Shown piece after piece: positions 50,816 through 62,074 of a stretch of DNA of 64,000 nucleotides (position 1 is its first letter; each line of letters opens with the position of its first letter). The stretch comes from Phycisphaerales bacterium AB-hyl4 (lineage in GTDB: Bacteria > Planctomycetota > Phycisphaerae > Phycisphaerales > Phycisphaeraceae). Location of the stretch: assembly GCA_041821185.1 (NCBI GenBank), contig JBGUBD010000003.1:1-64000 (forward strand), written 5' to 3'. Below the pieces are notes generated by a model. It had not been told where the DNA came from and did no database searches. It saw only the letters and a program-made list of their open reading frames with translations. The translations under genes and the position numbers were made by a program.

Positions 50816-51120
50816 CGCTGGGTGAAACGAAGGGCGAGGTGCTGGCGGGCTTCGTGGCGGAGGCTTCGCACGACAACGGCTTCGACCACCTGGCCGGAGC
50901 GGATGAGCGCCTGGCGTGGGGTGAGGGCGAGGCCTAGCGAGACGCGATCGCCTGGCTTGAGCGAGACGGAGGAGGCGAGCTCGATCAGGGTTCCGCCGGC
51001 CGAGACATCGCGGCTCCAGCCGGCGATGTAGCGGACGCCCGTGCGATCGCAGCGCAGCTTCACCGGGCAGGCGGTGCGGATGCGTCGGTCGGCTCGTCGT
51101 TCGGTGGCAACTTCGGGCAT
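50791..51120 (-). CDS. PilZ domain protein
   Basis: This 109-residue protein has RRADRRIRTACPVKL near the start and RDVSAGGTLIEL in the middle, matching the RxxxR and DxSxxG motifs of c-di-GMP-binding PilZ domains. The ATG at 51120 has AGGAG seven bases upstream. It probably acts as a c-di-GMP receptor; the pilB-pilT pair in the same window is a possible but unproven target. Confidence 0.82.
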   Translation of the reverse strand: MPEVATERRADRRIRTACPVKLRCDRTGVRYIAGWSRDVSAGGTLIELASSVSLKPGDRVSLGLALTPRQALIRSGQVVEAVVVRSLRHEARQHLALRFTQRQRLARAG

Positions 51121-51259
51121 GGCGATTCTCCTGAAATCTTTTACGCTCATGCAGGCGATGGGCGGATACAGTTGTATCGGTTAGTCTGAGGTTGACGCTT
51201 AAGCAGGATGGCGCGGTTTTGCACGATTTTACGCGCCGCTTACCCCAGGAAAGGTCGGC

Positions 51260-52300
51260 ATGCCCCAACCGACGTCGATTATTACGGTCACGCTGAACAC
51301 CGCCATCGACCGCGTGCTGGAGGTACACGACTTCCACATCGGCGAGCACGTGCTGGCGCGCGAGGCGATGCGTTACCCGGCGGGGAAGGGGATCAACGTC
51401 TCGCGGGCGTTGGCGCGGATCGGCCGGGACAACATCGCCACCGGCTTTGTGGGGCAGGCGGAGATGCTGGAGTTCGATCATCTGTTCAGTGAGACCGGGC
51501 CCGGCAGAGCGATGTGCCAACTGCTCGCGGCGCGGGGGGCGACACGTGAGAACATCACGATTCTCGATCCGAAAAACCACACGGACACGCACGTTCGCAC
51601 GACGGGCTACGAGCTGACGCGCCGGGATGTGCAGCGGATGGTGAGCAAGCTGGGTCTGCTGGCAAGGCAGGGGTCGATGGTGGTGTTCACCGGTTCGCTT
51701 CCGCCGGGGCTGGATATGGCGGACTTCGACACGCTGCTGTATGTGTGCATCGGCGGCGGGGCGAAGGTGGTGCTGGACGTTGGCGGGAAGCTGCTGGCCG
51801 ACTCGACGAGCCTGGACATGTCGGGGCTGGCGAATGTAGAGCCCGAGCCGGTGGGGGGCACGGGTGGCTCGAAGATGTTGTGGATGGTCAAGCCCAATCG
51901 TGCGGAGTTGGCGGAGGCGTTGGGGCAGCCGGCGGACGCGTTGAAGGATGAGGCGGCGGTGATCGACGCGGGTCGGCGGATGGCGCGGCGGGTGGCGTGG
52001 GTGGTAGTGACTTTGGGCGCGGAGGGGGCGCTGTTGTTTCACCAGGGCCATGTGTGGCGGGGGCATTGCGAGCTGTCGTCGGACGAGGTGGTGAACACGG
52101 TCGGCTGCGGCGACTGCATGATGGCGGGCATGCTCGATGCGCAGGCGGCGGGCAAGGGGCCGGAGGACGTGCTGCGGTGGGGCATTGCGACCGCGACGTC
52201 GAACGCGGCGCTCGCGGGGGTGGCGGGGTTTGATCGTCAGCGCGTGACCGAGTTGGCTGAGCGATGTACCATTGTTGATGCACTTTCTCCTTCCGCATGA
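51260..52300 (+). CDS. PfkB-family sugar kinase, 1-phosphofructokinase-like
   Basis: This kinase phosphorylates a sugar phosphate with ATP. The N-terminal signature ITVTLNTAIDRVLEV and RYPAGKGINVSRAL, then the C-terminal VGCGDCMMAGML with Asp285 as base, place it in the hexose-phosphate kinase branch (FruK/LacC). The usual GAGD reads GCGD. An insertion of about 15 residues rich in Gly/Glu lies near 190-205. GGAAAGG precedes the ATG. It is followed after 27 bases by a DUF4174 gene. Confidence 0.88.
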   Translation: MPQPTSIITVTLNTAIDRVLEVHDFHIGEHVLAREAMRYPAGKGINVSRALARIGRDNIATGFVGQAEMLEFDHLFSETGPGRAMCQLLAARGATRENITILDPKNHTDTHVRTTGYELTRRDVQRMVSKLGLLARQGSMVVFTGSLPPGLDMADFDTLLYVCIGGGAKVVLDVGGKLLADSTSLDMSGLANVEPEPVGGTGGSKMLWMVKPNRAELAEALGQPADALKDEAAVIDAGRRMARRVAWVVVTLGAEGALLFHQGHVWRGHCELSSDEVVNTVGCGDCMMAGMLDAQAAGKGPEDVLRWGIATATSNAALAGVAGFDRQRVTELAERCTIVDALSPSA

Positions 52301-52327
52301 CGTTTGCCCTGTTCGCTGGAGCCTGAG

Positions 52328-52711
52328 ATGACTGATTCCGCTGCCGCTTCACCGTTGAGCCTTGATGACCTGACGCGCGAGCATCGCTTGCTGCTGATCG
52401 TTTCGCCGTTTCGCGAGACGGGCAGTTTGCAGTGGCAGCAGCAGGCTGTGTCAGCGAATCACGGTGCGCTGGCGAAGCGGGACGTTCGGCTTGCGACCAT
52501 TATTGGTGAAGACGAGGGCTATCTCGACAGCATGCCGATGAGCCGAGCGGACGTCGTTCAGCTGCGCGAGGTGTTGGAAGTCGAGGCGGACCGGTTCGCG
52601 CTGATCCTGCTGGACAAGGGTGGCAAGCAACTGATGTCCGCGGCCAAGCCGGTGAAGATTCACGAGCTGCTTGAGAAGCTTGATGCGGCGGCGGGTGAGC
52701 CTGCGGGGTGA
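52328..52711 (+). CDS. DUF4174 domain protein
   Basis: This 127-residue protein contains HRLLLIVSPF and RDVRLATIIGED, then LILLDKGGKQL, a thioredoxin-like layout seen in DUF4174 without the active cysteines. It probably shares a transcript with the sugar kinase. Function unknown. Confidence 0.72.
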   Translation: MTDSAAASPLSLDDLTREHRLLLIVSPFRETGSLQWQQQAVSANHGALAKRDVRLATIIGEDEGYLDSMPMSRADVVQLREVLEVEADRFALILLDKGGKQLMSAAKPVKIHELLEKLDAAAGEPAG

Positions 52712-52751
52712 TTTTTTATTCGGGGGAGTGGGGTGGGTGGGGAGCGGGGGA

Positions 52752-52772
52752 CCCACGGATGCTATCCGTGGG
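52752..52772 (+). repeat. CCCACGG palindrome
   Basis: CCCACGGAT-GCT-ATCCGTGGG followed by CTTTG, between convergent genes. Confidence 0.85.
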
Positions 52773-52805
52773 CTTTGTGGGGGGAATCGAATTTGTGGGG
52801 GATCA

Positions 52806-54782
52806 TCATTCTTCGGCGCGGGAGGCCCATTCTTCTTCGAGGGGGGTGAGCTCGGCCTGCACGGTTTCGCGTTCGCTTTGCAGCGACTTGATTCGCTCGC
52901 CGTCACGCACGACGGCCGAGTCGGAAAGCTCGGCGTCGATCTTGCGCAAGCGTGACTCAAGTTTTTCAATGCGCGCTTCGAGCTTCTGCTGATTCATGTG
53001 GCCGAAGCGCGATGACTTGTTATTGCTCTTCTTCGCAGACGCGGGCTTGGGGTCGGCGGCTTTGGGCTTGGCTTTCGCGGCGGGCTTGGGTTTGGCTGCG
53101 TCGGCCTGGGTGTTGCGCTGGGTCTGTTGGTATTCGATGTACTCGCTGTATCGGCCGGGGAAGTGGCGGATCGTGCCGTCGCCTTCGAATACGAGCAGCT
53201 GGTCGACCATGTTTTCCAGCAGCATGCGGTCGTGGCTGATCAGCAGCAGTGTGCCGTCGCTGCTTTTCTGCTGCGTGCCCCCGGAATAGCTGGACGGCGG
53301 CGAGGTGAACTGGGCGATCGCTTCTTCGAGGCGTTCGGCGCTGGGGATGTCGAGGTGGTTGGTCGGTTCGTCGAGGACGAGCACGTTGTGGCCGCCGGAC
53401 ATCAGCCCGGCGAGCACGGCCCGGCTGCGCTCGCCGCCGCTGAGTGTGCCCAACGGTTTGTCCTGCTCCAGTCCGCTGAACAGAAACGCGCCGGCGAGGT
53501 CGCGCGCGGGCTGCTCCGCCTGGTTGGGCACGAATTTGCGGAGGTAGTCGACCACGGTCGTTTGCAGCGGCAGATGCTCGTGGGTCTGGTGGTAGTGGCC
53601 GACGTCGACCTGTGCGCCGAGGCGGGTCGTGCCCGCGGTGGGGGGCTGCTCGCCGAGCAGACAGCGGATGAGCGTGGACTTGCCCATGCCGTTGGCGCCG
53701 ATGATGCCGATGCGGTCGCCGCGTTCGAGTTTGAAGTCGAAGTCTTCGAACAGCGTCTTGCCGTCGTAGCGCATCGTGAGCTTGTTCGCCTCGGCGACCA
53801 TGTCGCCGCAGCGGGTGGCGGGGGCGAAGCGCAGGTTCATCGAGTCCAGTTCCATCGGCCGTTCGATGAGGTTGCCGGAGACGAAACGTTCGAGGCGTTT
53901 TTCACGTCCCTGCGCCTGGCGGGCGCGCTGGCCGGCGCGGTAACGGTCGATGAACGCCTGCTCCTGCTTGATCTTCGTCTGCTGCTTTTCGTACATCCGC
54001 TGCTGGGCAACGTATCGCTCGGCTCGCAGCACGCGGTACTTGTCGTAGTTGCCGGGGTACTCGACCAGCTCGCCGGCTTCCAGTTCGCAGATCTTGTCGA
54101 CGCAGCGGTTCAGCAGCCAGCGGTCGTGGCTGACGAGGATGACCGCGCCGCGATAGCCGGCGAGGAACTGTTCGAGCCATTGCCGACCGGCGATGTCGAG
54201 GTGGTTGGTGGGTTCGTCGAGCAGCAGCACGTCGGGTTCGGACAGCAGCAGCTTGGCGAGGGCGAGTCTGCCCTTCTGTCCGCCGGAGAGTCCGGTGACG
54301 GGGACGTTGAAGAATTCGTCCGTCAGGCCGAGGCCGTGGAGGGTTTCGTCGATGCGGTGGTCGACGGCATAGCCGCCTGCGGCTTCGATTTCGTGCTCGA
54401 TGCGCTCGTAGCGTTTCATGAGCTTGTCGAGCTCATCGCCGGCGGCGTCGGCCATGTCGTGCGAGACTTTTTCGAGTTGTTCGTGGAGGCTGAAAAGCTC
54501 GGCGAAGGCGGTGGCGGCCTCCTGGCGGAGGGTGTGAGTGGGGTCGAACTTGGGGTCCTGCCGGAGATAGCCGACGGTCGCGGTGCGTGCGAGCTGGATC
54601 TGGCCGGTGTCGGGCTTTTGCGCTTCAAGGCCGGCGACGAGCTTCATGAGCGTGCTCTTGCCGCAGCCGTTGCGGCCGACGAGGCCCATGTGTTCGCCCG
54701 CTTCGAGGGTGAGGTTTACGCCGTCGAGGATCGCCCGCTGCCCGAAGTGCAGCGACAGGTTGCTGATGCCGAGTAATGCCAT
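52806..54782 (-). CDS. ABC-F type ATPase (Uup-like)
   Basis: This protein has two ATP-binding cassettes and no membrane segments. Walker A motifs are GRNGCGKST near residue 40 and GANGMGKST near 350. ABC signatures are LSGGQKGRLALAKLL and LSGGERSRAVLAGLM. A helical linker between the domains and a C-terminal coiled coil rich in Lys/Ala/Pro then Glu/Arg fit the Uup group. ABC-F proteins act on ribosomes or DNA recombination intermediates. The ATG at 54782 is at the homology start. Confidence 0.9.
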   Translation of the reverse strand: MALLGISNLSLHFGQRAILDGVNLTLEAGEHMGLVGRNGCGKSTLMKLVAGLEAQKPDTGQIQLARTATVGYLRQDPKFDPTHTLRQEAATAFAELFSLHEQLEKVSHDMADAAGDELDKLMKRYERIEHEIEAAGGYAVDHRIDETLHGLGLTDEFFNVPVTGLSGGQKGRLALAKLLLSEPDVLLLDEPTNHLDIAGRQWLEQFLAGYRGAVILVSHDRWLLNRCVDKICELEAGELVEYPGNYDKYRVLRAERYVAQQRMYEKQQTKIKQEQAFIDRYRAGQRARQAQGREKRLERFVSGNLIERPMELDSMNLRFAPATRCGDMVAEANKLTMRYDGKTLFEDFDFKLERGDRIGIIGANGMGKSTLIRCLLGEQPPTAGTTRLGAQVDVGHYHQTHEHLPLQTTVVDYLRKFVPNQAEQPARDLAGAFLFSGLEQDKPLGTLSGGERSRAVLAGLMSGGHNVLVLDEPTNHLDIPSAERLEEAIAQFTSPPSSYSGGTQQKSSDGTLLLISHDRMLLENMVDQLLVFEGDGTIRHFPGRYSEYIEYQQTQRNTQADAAKPKPAAKAKPKAADPKPASAKKSNNKSSRFGHMNQQKLEARIEKLESRLRKIDAELSDSAVVRDGERIKSLQSERETVQAELTPLEEEWASRAEE

Positions 54783-54854
54783 AGACGGGGAAAGATACCA
54801 CACGCAGGCGGCGGCGGTTCGCGCGGGTGGGCGTTATTTGGTGAAGCGGTTTGA

Positions 54855-54880
54855 GGCGGAGCAACTTAAGTCGCTCCGCC
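54855..54880. repeat. Palindrome with CTTAAG centre
   Basis: GGCGGAGC and GCTCCGCC flank AACTTAAGTC. It has the same centre as the palindrome at 37987-38012. Confidence 0.8.
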
Positions 54881-54927
54881 CTGGAAAGCCTGTGTCCGCG
54901 AGGCCCTGTTTCGCGGTGTCTGACTAC

Positions 54928-54955
54928 TTGACGGATCGGGTAAATCGGCTATGCT
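54928..54955 (+). promoter_or_regulatory. Sigma70-like promoter P1 for fusA
   Basis: TTGACG and TATGCT are separated by 16 bases, about 265 bases upstream of the fusA ATG. Confidence 0.55.
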
Positions 54956-55098
54956 TTCAGGTCTTTCCCGCCCCGGCGGGAGGAGTCGGGCACTGCGCGC
55001 CTGCGGCCGACTGGCGGGGAGAACGAATCACCGCAAGTCTGCTGGTTTGCCAGCCAGGGCATCGACGGGAAGTGGCCGCGGACGACGGCCGAGTCGGC

Positions 55099-55126
55099 TT
55101 GGAATCCCCGACGCCGACTATATAAA
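55099..55126 (+). promoter_or_regulatory. Sigma70-like promoter P2 for fusA
   Basis: TTGGAA and TATAAA are separated by 16 bases, in an AT-rich patch about 95 bases upstream of the ATG. Confidence 0.45.
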
Positions 55127-55220
55127 GACGACCTACTCACGCTGTAATTGGATTGAACGGACCTCGGCCCGGCAGCGACCTTGTTACCGCTGCCATGCCC
55201 ACGCCCTACGAGAAACCATC

Positions 55221-57374
<2,154 letters not shown>

Positions 57375-57410
57375 GCGACGGGACCCACAATTTAACGCAC
57401 GAAACACAAA

Positions 57411-57441
57411 GCCCTCGAACTTCGGTTCGAGGGCTTTTTTT
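57411..57441 (+). terminator. Rho-independent terminator of fusA
   Basis: GCCCTCGAAC and GTTCGAGGGC flank TTCG and are followed by TTTTTTT, 37 bases after the stop. It is a textbook terminator. Confidence 0.95.
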
Positions 57442-57514
57442 GTGTCGAGGATGTCAAGGTTTTTTGTGGGAGGAGCGTGTGTCGGTTGTTCGTGCGTTTC
57501 GAGCGGGGGTGGGA

Positions 57515-57535
57515 CCCACGGATGGAATCCGTGGG
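57515..57535 (+). repeat. CCCACGG palindrome
   Basis: CCCACGGAT-GGA-ATCCGTGGG followed by CTTCG, just after the fusA terminator. Confidence 0.85.
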
Positions 57536-57590
57536 CTTCGGGGGAGGGTGATCCGAAGGGCTGAAGAACAGGGGGCAGAAGAAGTGGACA

Positions 57591-57628
57591 AAGAAAAAGG
57601 CGGGTCGACTGAATCCAGCCGGCCCGCC
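57591..57628 (-). terminator. Terminator after the Gln-rich lipoprotein gene
   Basis: On the minus strand GGCGGG and CCCGCC enclose an imperfect stem and are followed by TTTTTC. Confidence 0.65.
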
Positions 57629-57728
57629 TCGCACGGGTGACGTTTCCTTGTGGCTCGGCTGAAGTCAACCGAGCCGGGAGTCGAAATCGCGGACCTTTCG
57701 GTCGGCCTGGTTGCGAACCATTGGGACG

Positions 57729-58064
57729 TTAGTACAGGTCGTTCTGATCCTGATCCCGGTCTTGATCCTGGTCGGCGTCGTCAACGCCGCCGAGCTCTTC
57801 CTGATCCTGATCATCGAACTGCTGCTGGTCCTGCTGGCCCGGCTGATCGAACTGGTCCTGCTGCTGCTGTTGCTGCTGCGGCTGATCCTGTTGAGGCGTT
57901 GTCATCGGGTCGTCCGCAGGCTGCTGTTGAGGCGTGGTTCGGTCCTGTTCTCTTTCCTGCGTCGGTTCCCAGTCTTCCGGTTCACAGCCGGTCATCATCA
58001 GCGCCGGGGCGCCGAACATGGCTACGGCAAACATCGCGGCGAAAGTAGTCGTGGTGCGTTTCAT
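57729..58064 (-). CDS. Gln/Asp-rich lipoprotein
   Basis: This 111-residue protein has a signal peptide with lipobox LMMTGC near residue 27. Almost the whole remainder is low complexity: Gln, Asp, Glu and Pro, with runs of Gln. It must be largely disordered on the cell surface or in the periplasm. GGAAGGAG precedes the ATG. It resembles no catalytic family. Confidence 0.75.
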   Translation of the reverse strand: MKRTTTTFAAMFAVAMFGAPALMMTGCEPEDWEPTQEREQDRTTPQQQPADDPMTTPQQDQPQQQQQQQDQFDQPGQQDQQQFDDQDQEELGGVDDADQDQDRDQDQNDLY

Positions 58065-58576
58065 GGTGAAGCTCCTTCCAAATCCTGTTTCGTGTAAAAA
58101 TCCAAACGGCCCGTGTGTTGACTCGCTAGAGTGTTCGTGGTTGTGCCTCTCTCGGTGTTACGGACTGCATGGTTGGTTCGGATGTTGTCGCATTCGCCCG
58201 GCCGGGCACCGATTACCAACCATGCATCCCCACTTACCTGTGAGCGTAGGCGTGCGCTATGAAAGCAATCTTAAACTGATGTAAAAAAATACTCATTATC
58301 TGTTCCATGCCGCGTCCCTCCATTCATGGGTCTGGCCAGCGGATCAAGGCCGGCAAACGCGATCACTTTGGCCTCGTGACTCACAAAGTGTACGCACACG
58401 TTGGGGGTCTGGATTGTCTGTGTTGCATGGGAACCGCCTGCACGCGTGTGAAGCAGGGGTAGCCGGTCGGGTGATGGCCGCGGTGAGTATGGGGGGATTC
58501 CCCATTGCTGATTTCAGCTACCAAGGGTACATGCGTATTGTGGGTCGCGAGGCCCGTGTGTCAGGCAATCCGCTTG
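58065..58576. other. Non-coding leader of the lipoprotein gene with inverted repeat
   Basis: About 510 bases without a convincing gene. An AT-rich patch lies near 58.26-58.30 kb. A pair of 11-base inverted repeats (58167-58177 and 58215-58225) flanks a GC-rich centre that can itself pair. It may be a regulatory leader for the lipoprotein gene. Confidence 0.5.
58167..58225. repeat. 11-base inverted repeats around a GC-rich centre
   Basis: GCATGGTTGGT and ACCAACCATGC are separated by 37 bases containing CGCCCGGCCGGGC. There is no T-run on either side, so it is not a standard terminator. Confidence 0.65.
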
Positions 58577-59269
58577 TCAGCTTTCGGGTTCGTTCGGTGC
58601 GCGAAGACCGAAGTAGTAGCCCATGCCGATGATCGTGTGGATCAGCGCGTGTTCGTAAGGTTTGTCGATCTTGCGGCGAAGCATCGACACGTATACATCG
58701 ATCACATTGCTGAACGGATCGAAGTTCATGTCCCACACATGTTCGCCGATGGCGGCGCGGGTGAGCAGGCGGTGGGGGTTGCGCAGGAAATATTCGAGCA
58801 GCGAGAATTCTTTGCGCGTGAGTTCGATCGGCTTGCCGGCCCGCTCGACGCGATGCTGGATCAGATCCATCGTGATGTCTTCATATTCGAGGCGGGCGGC
58901 GCTGTCCTGTCCGCCGCGGCGCATGAGCGCTCGCACGCGTGCGATGAGTTCGTCGAAGTCGAATGGTTTGGTGAGGTAGTCGTCCGCGCCGGCGTTGAGG
59001 CCGATCACTTTGTCGCGTGTGTCGGCGAGGGCGGTGACGATGAGCACGGGTGTGGCGACGCCGCGCCGTCGGAGGTTCTGGCAGAGGCGGACGCCGTCGT
59101 GGTCGGGGAGCATGAGGTCGAGGATGATGACGTCGTATGATTCGATGGCGGCGAGTTCTTCGCCATCGTGGCCGCTGCGTGAGACGTCGACGGTGAATCC
59201 CTGCTCGGCGAGGCCTTGTTCGATGGCGACCGCCAAATGGAGGTTGTCTTCGATCACGAGCAATCGCAT
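58577..59269 (-). CDS. OmpR/PhoB family response regulator, orphan
   Basis: This 230-residue transcription factor has a receiver domain with the acidic pair in VIEDN, phospho-acceptor Asp51 (ILDLMLP), the Thr in VTALADT and the Lys in TKPFDFDEL. A winged-helix effector domain follows with LTRKEFSLLEYFLRNPHRLLTRAAIGEHVWD. The ATG at 59269 has GGGAG upstream. No histidine kinase gene is adjacent, so its partner lies elsewhere or is a shared kinase. Confidence 0.92.
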   Translation of the reverse strand: MRLLVIEDNLHLAVAIEQGLAEQGFTVDVSRSGHDGEELAAIESYDVIILDLMLPDHDGVRLCQNLRRRGVATPVLIVTALADTRDKVIGLNAGADDYLTKPFDFDELIARVRALMRRGGQDSAARLEYEDITMDLIQHRVERAGKPIELTRKEFSLLEYFLRNPHRLLTRAAIGEHVWDMNFDPFSNVIDVYVSMLRRKIDKPYEHALIHTIIGMGYYFGLRAPNEPES

Positions 59270-59425
59270 CCGTGCGGCTCCCGCGGGGAGATGAGCGAGC
59301 ACCTCCCTGCAAGGAAGCATAGGCTCGTGATGGGGCGACGCCGGGTGGGATGTGCGAGTTGCGGGTTTCCCTTAATTGCGTCCGGCGTTCTGCCGAGGGG
59401 TGGGTTGGCCCACTATGCTGTAAGG

Positions 59426-59869
59426 ATGATTTATCGTGTGCTGGCTGACATCACATTGGTGACGCACGTCGCGTTCGTGGGCTTTGTGGTCTTCGGGCTG
59501 GTGTTGACGTTGGTGGGCGGTGTGGCCGGCTGGCGGTGGGTGCGGCATGTGTGGTTTCGCGCGGCGCATCTGGTGGCGATCGGCATCGTGGTGGTGCAGG
59601 CGTGGCTGGGGGTGGCATGCCCGTTGACGGTGCTGGAAAATCATCTTCGTCGGGCTGCGGGTCAGGACCCGTATGAGCAGGGTTTCGTGGCGGACTGGTC
59701 GCAGCCGTTGATCTTTTTCAACGCGGAGCCGTGGGTGTTCACGCTGGCGTATACGCTGTTCGGCGGGCTGGTGGTGCTGTCGTTGTGGCTGGTGCCGGTG
59801 CGTTGGCGGGGCGGCGATGGTGGTGGGCCGACGGGCGGTCAGCGGTCGAGCGGCTTGCTGACGAGGTAG
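59426..59869 (+). CDS. DUF2784 membrane protein
   Basis: This 147-residue protein has about four helices with RVLADITLVTHVAFVGFVV and CPLTVLENHLR, the hallmark DUF2784 sequence, then a polar tail. Function unknown. It converges on the GNAT gene and overlaps its end by 31 bases. Confidence 0.85.
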   Translation: MIYRVLADITLVTHVAFVGFVVFGLVLTLVGGVAGWRWVRHVWFRAAHLVAIGIVVVQAWLGVACPLTVLENHLRRAAGQDPYEQGFVADWSQPLIFFNAEPWVFTLAYTLFGGLVVLSLWLVPVRWRGGDGGGPTGGQRSSGLLTR

Positions 59870-60294
59870 GGTAGCTCGCGGGCGTTGAGGCGGTCGAACC
59901 GGAGGCGGTCGTACATGGCCAGGTGATCCGGGCAGCCCCAGCCGGCGGTGGAGCGAAGGCGGGCGGCGCCGGCGTCTTTGGCGGTGGTCATGGCGCGACG
60001 GATGAGTCGGCCGGCGAGCCCCTGGCCACGGCTGGCGGGGGGGACGATGAGCTGATGGATCGAGCCCACGGTTTCGTCGGCGTCTTGCATGGGTTCGATC
60101 AGCAGCAGGATCGCGGCGAGCCAGCGGCCTTGCTCGTCGACCGCTGCGAGGGCGATCGGCTCGGTGGTGGCATTGCCTTGGGCGTAGTCGGCGAAGCGTT
60201 TGGTGACGTCATTGCCGAGCAGCTCGGCCGCCTGGGGCGGGGGCGTGTCGTTGCCGCGGTAGGTCTGCCAGTCTGGTTCGGGGCGTGCGTGCAT
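59839..60294 (-). CDS. GNAT family N-acetyltransferase
   Basis: This 151-residue protein has the acetyl-CoA-binding motif A: IHQLIVPPASRGQGLAGRL, with RGQGLAG as the Q/RxxGxG/A loop. It would transfer acetyl from acetyl-CoA to an amino group on an unknown substrate. Confidence 0.83.
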   Translation of the reverse strand: MHARPEPDWQTYRGNDTPPPQAAELLGNDVTKRFADYAQGNATTEPIALAAVDEQGRWLAAILLLIEPMQDADETVGSIHQLIVPPASRGQGLAGRLIRRAMTTAKDAGAARLRSTAGWGCPDHLAMYDRLRFDRLNARELPYLVSKPLDR

Positions 60295-60349
60295 GACATG
60301 TCATCATAGCGGGTGGATCTACCGGTCGGCCACATCAACCGCGATCGGC

Positions 60350-60691
60350 ATGACTACAATGGTCGTTGTGACTACACGAACTCTCAAACGCGTTGGCATC
60401 GGCATCGTCGGCTCGGCGGTGGTCATGCTCGGTCTGGCGTTGCTTGTGCTGCCCGGGCCGGGCTGGTTGACGATCTTTGCGGGCTTTGGCATTCTTGCGA
60501 CGGAGTTTGTCTTCGCTCGGCGGATGATGGACCGCACGCGCCATGCAGCGCATCGCACGGCCCGAACGATGGGCGTGTCCGAACGCTGGTGCCGCAAGCT
60601 TCGGCTGGTCGGCGGGCCGTCGGCGGAGCCGATGGGGGGCTCAATGGTAAGCACGCCTGAAAACGCTCCACCTCATGGCAGAGCTGCGTGA
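60350..60691 (+). CDS. PGPGW-type small membrane protein
   Basis: This 113-residue protein has two helices with the signature LLVLPGPGWLTIFAGFGILATEF, characteristic of the PGPGW family. The C-terminal tail is basic and polar. Function unknown. The start could also be the ATG three codons later. Confidence 0.78.
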   Translation: MTTMVVVTTRTLKRVGIGIVGSAVVMLGLALLVLPGPGWLTIFAGFGILATEFVFARRMMDRTRHAAHRTARTMGVSERWCRKLRLVGGPSAEPMGGSMVSTPENAPPHGRAA

Positions 60692-60776
60692 CCGGGATGG
60701 CCGGGTTGGGCGGGTGTGCGTTTTGCCCCTCCCGCTCTACATACGGCCCCGACGCGGCTATCATGGGTAGCACGAG

Positions 60777-62042
60777 ATGAGTACGCCTCAGTCCCATACC
60801 GGTATGCACTTCGCGTCCGCGCTTACGAGCACGGCTGACACCTTTGCTGCGGGCGATGAGATTGTTGAGACGCTCGGCCGACAGATGACGGGCGAGGTCG
60901 ATCTGATGACGGTCTACCTCACGCCGGACCATCGCGAGCATCTTTCGAATCTTTACGACCGCCTTCAGCAGACGTTCAAGCCGCGCGTGCTCATCGGCTG
61001 CACGGCCGGCGGCGTGCTGGGCGGCCCGCGTGAGGTGGAGTCGGGGCCGGCGGTGTCGGTGCTGGCGGCGACGCTGCCGGAGGCGCACATTCAGCCGTTC
61101 AGTTACGAGCAGCTTGATTGGCCGAAGGCGCTCGCGTCGCCGACGGCGATGCGGGAGTCGCTGAACCTGCACGAAGCGGAGCATGAGCCCAAGGCGATCA
61201 TCCTGCTGGCGGACCCGTTTTCGACGCCGTTGGTGAAGCTGCTGCCGGCGATCAATGATGCGTTTCCCGGCGTGCCGGTGGTGGGAGGCATGGCCAGCGG
61301 GGGCAAACGGCCGAAGCAGAACCGCCTGCTGCTCAACGGCACGGTGCTCGACGAAGGCGCGGTCGGCGTCGCCATCAGCGGCAACGTCGCGGTGCAGACC
61401 ACGGTGAGCCAGGGCTGTCGGCCGGTGGGCAAACCGCTGGTGATCACTAAAGCGAGGCGGCATGTTGTTCAGCAACTCGCCGGCCGAAACGCGCTGGAAG
61501 TGATACAGGAAATGGCGCAGGAACTCGACGGCCACGACCAGGAGCTTGTCGAGACAGCCGGCCTGCTCGTCGGCCGCGTGGTCAACGAATACAAATCTCA
61601 CTTCGGGCGGGGCGACTTCCTCATCCGCGGCCTCGTGGGTGTCGATCCGAAGCAGGGCTATATCGCCATCGGCGACCCGCAGGTCCGCGTGGGGCAGACG
61701 GTGCAGTTTCACGTGCGCGATCAGAAGACCGCGAGCGATGACTTCGCCATGCTGCTCGAAGCACAGCGGTTGTACGGGCCCGGCGAAGGGGCGATGTTGT
61801 TTACGTGTGCGTCGCGTGGGAGCAATCTTTTTGATCAGCCGAACGTCGATGTGGAGACGGTCCGCACGGCGTTGGGCGATGTGCCGATGGCCGGCTTCTT
61901 CGCCGCGGGCGAGCTGGGCCCGCTGGGTGCGGAAAATTTCGTGCATGGCCACACCGCCAGCCTGCTTGTGTTCCGCCAACCGGAGCCGCAATGGGAAGGC
62001 ATCACGCCGCCACTACCGGACCGCGAGTCGGCGGATGAGTAG
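60777..62042 (+). CDS. FIST N/FIST C sensory domain protein
   Basis: This 421-residue protein has a FIST_N domain with IGCTAGGVLGGPREVESG and a FIST_C domain ending GFFAAGELGPLGAENFVHGHTASLLVFR. FIST proteins are predicted small-ligand (often amino acid) sensors. There is no attached output domain, so it may act with a separate kinase or cyclase. Confidence 0.9.
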   Translation: MSTPQSHTGMHFASALTSTADTFAAGDEIVETLGRQMTGEVDLMTVYLTPDHREHLSNLYDRLQQTFKPRVLIGCTAGGVLGGPREVESGPAVSVLAATLPEAHIQPFSYEQLDWPKALASPTAMRESLNLHEAEHEPKAIILLADPFSTPLVKLLPAINDAFPGVPVVGGMASGGKRPKQNRLLLNGTVLDEGAVGVAISGNVAVQTTVSQGCRPVGKPLVITKARRHVVQQLAGRNALEVIQEMAQELDGHDQELVETAGLLVGRVVNEYKSHFGRGDFLIRGLVGVDPKQGYIAIGDPQVRVGQTVQFHVRDQKTASDDFAMLLEAQRLYGPGEGAMLFTCASRGSNLFDQPNVDVETVRTALGDVPMAGFFAAGELGPLGAENFVHGHTASLLVFRQPEPQWEGITPPLPDRESADE

Positions 62043-62074
62043 GGCGGTAGCGATGAGTAGCGCGGTGCGGCGCC

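Larger units (their letters stand above)
54783..55220. other. Divergent leader region of fusA
   Basis: About 440 bases without a gene. It holds a palindrome (54855-54880), two sigma70-like promoters reading toward fusA, and a leader of about 90 or 260 bases depending on the promoter used. Confidence 0.6.
57375..57728. other. Intergenic region with fusA terminator, palindrome and lipoprotein terminator
   Basis: The region holds no credible gene. From left to right it carries the fusA terminator (57411-57441), a CCCACGG palindrome (57515-57535) and the minus-strand terminator of the lipoprotein gene (57591-57628). Confidence 0.7.

Noticed and set aside
57392..57634. Minus-strand open frame in the fusA downstream gap
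   Set aside because: It runs through the fusA terminator, a palindrome and another terminator, so it is not a gene.
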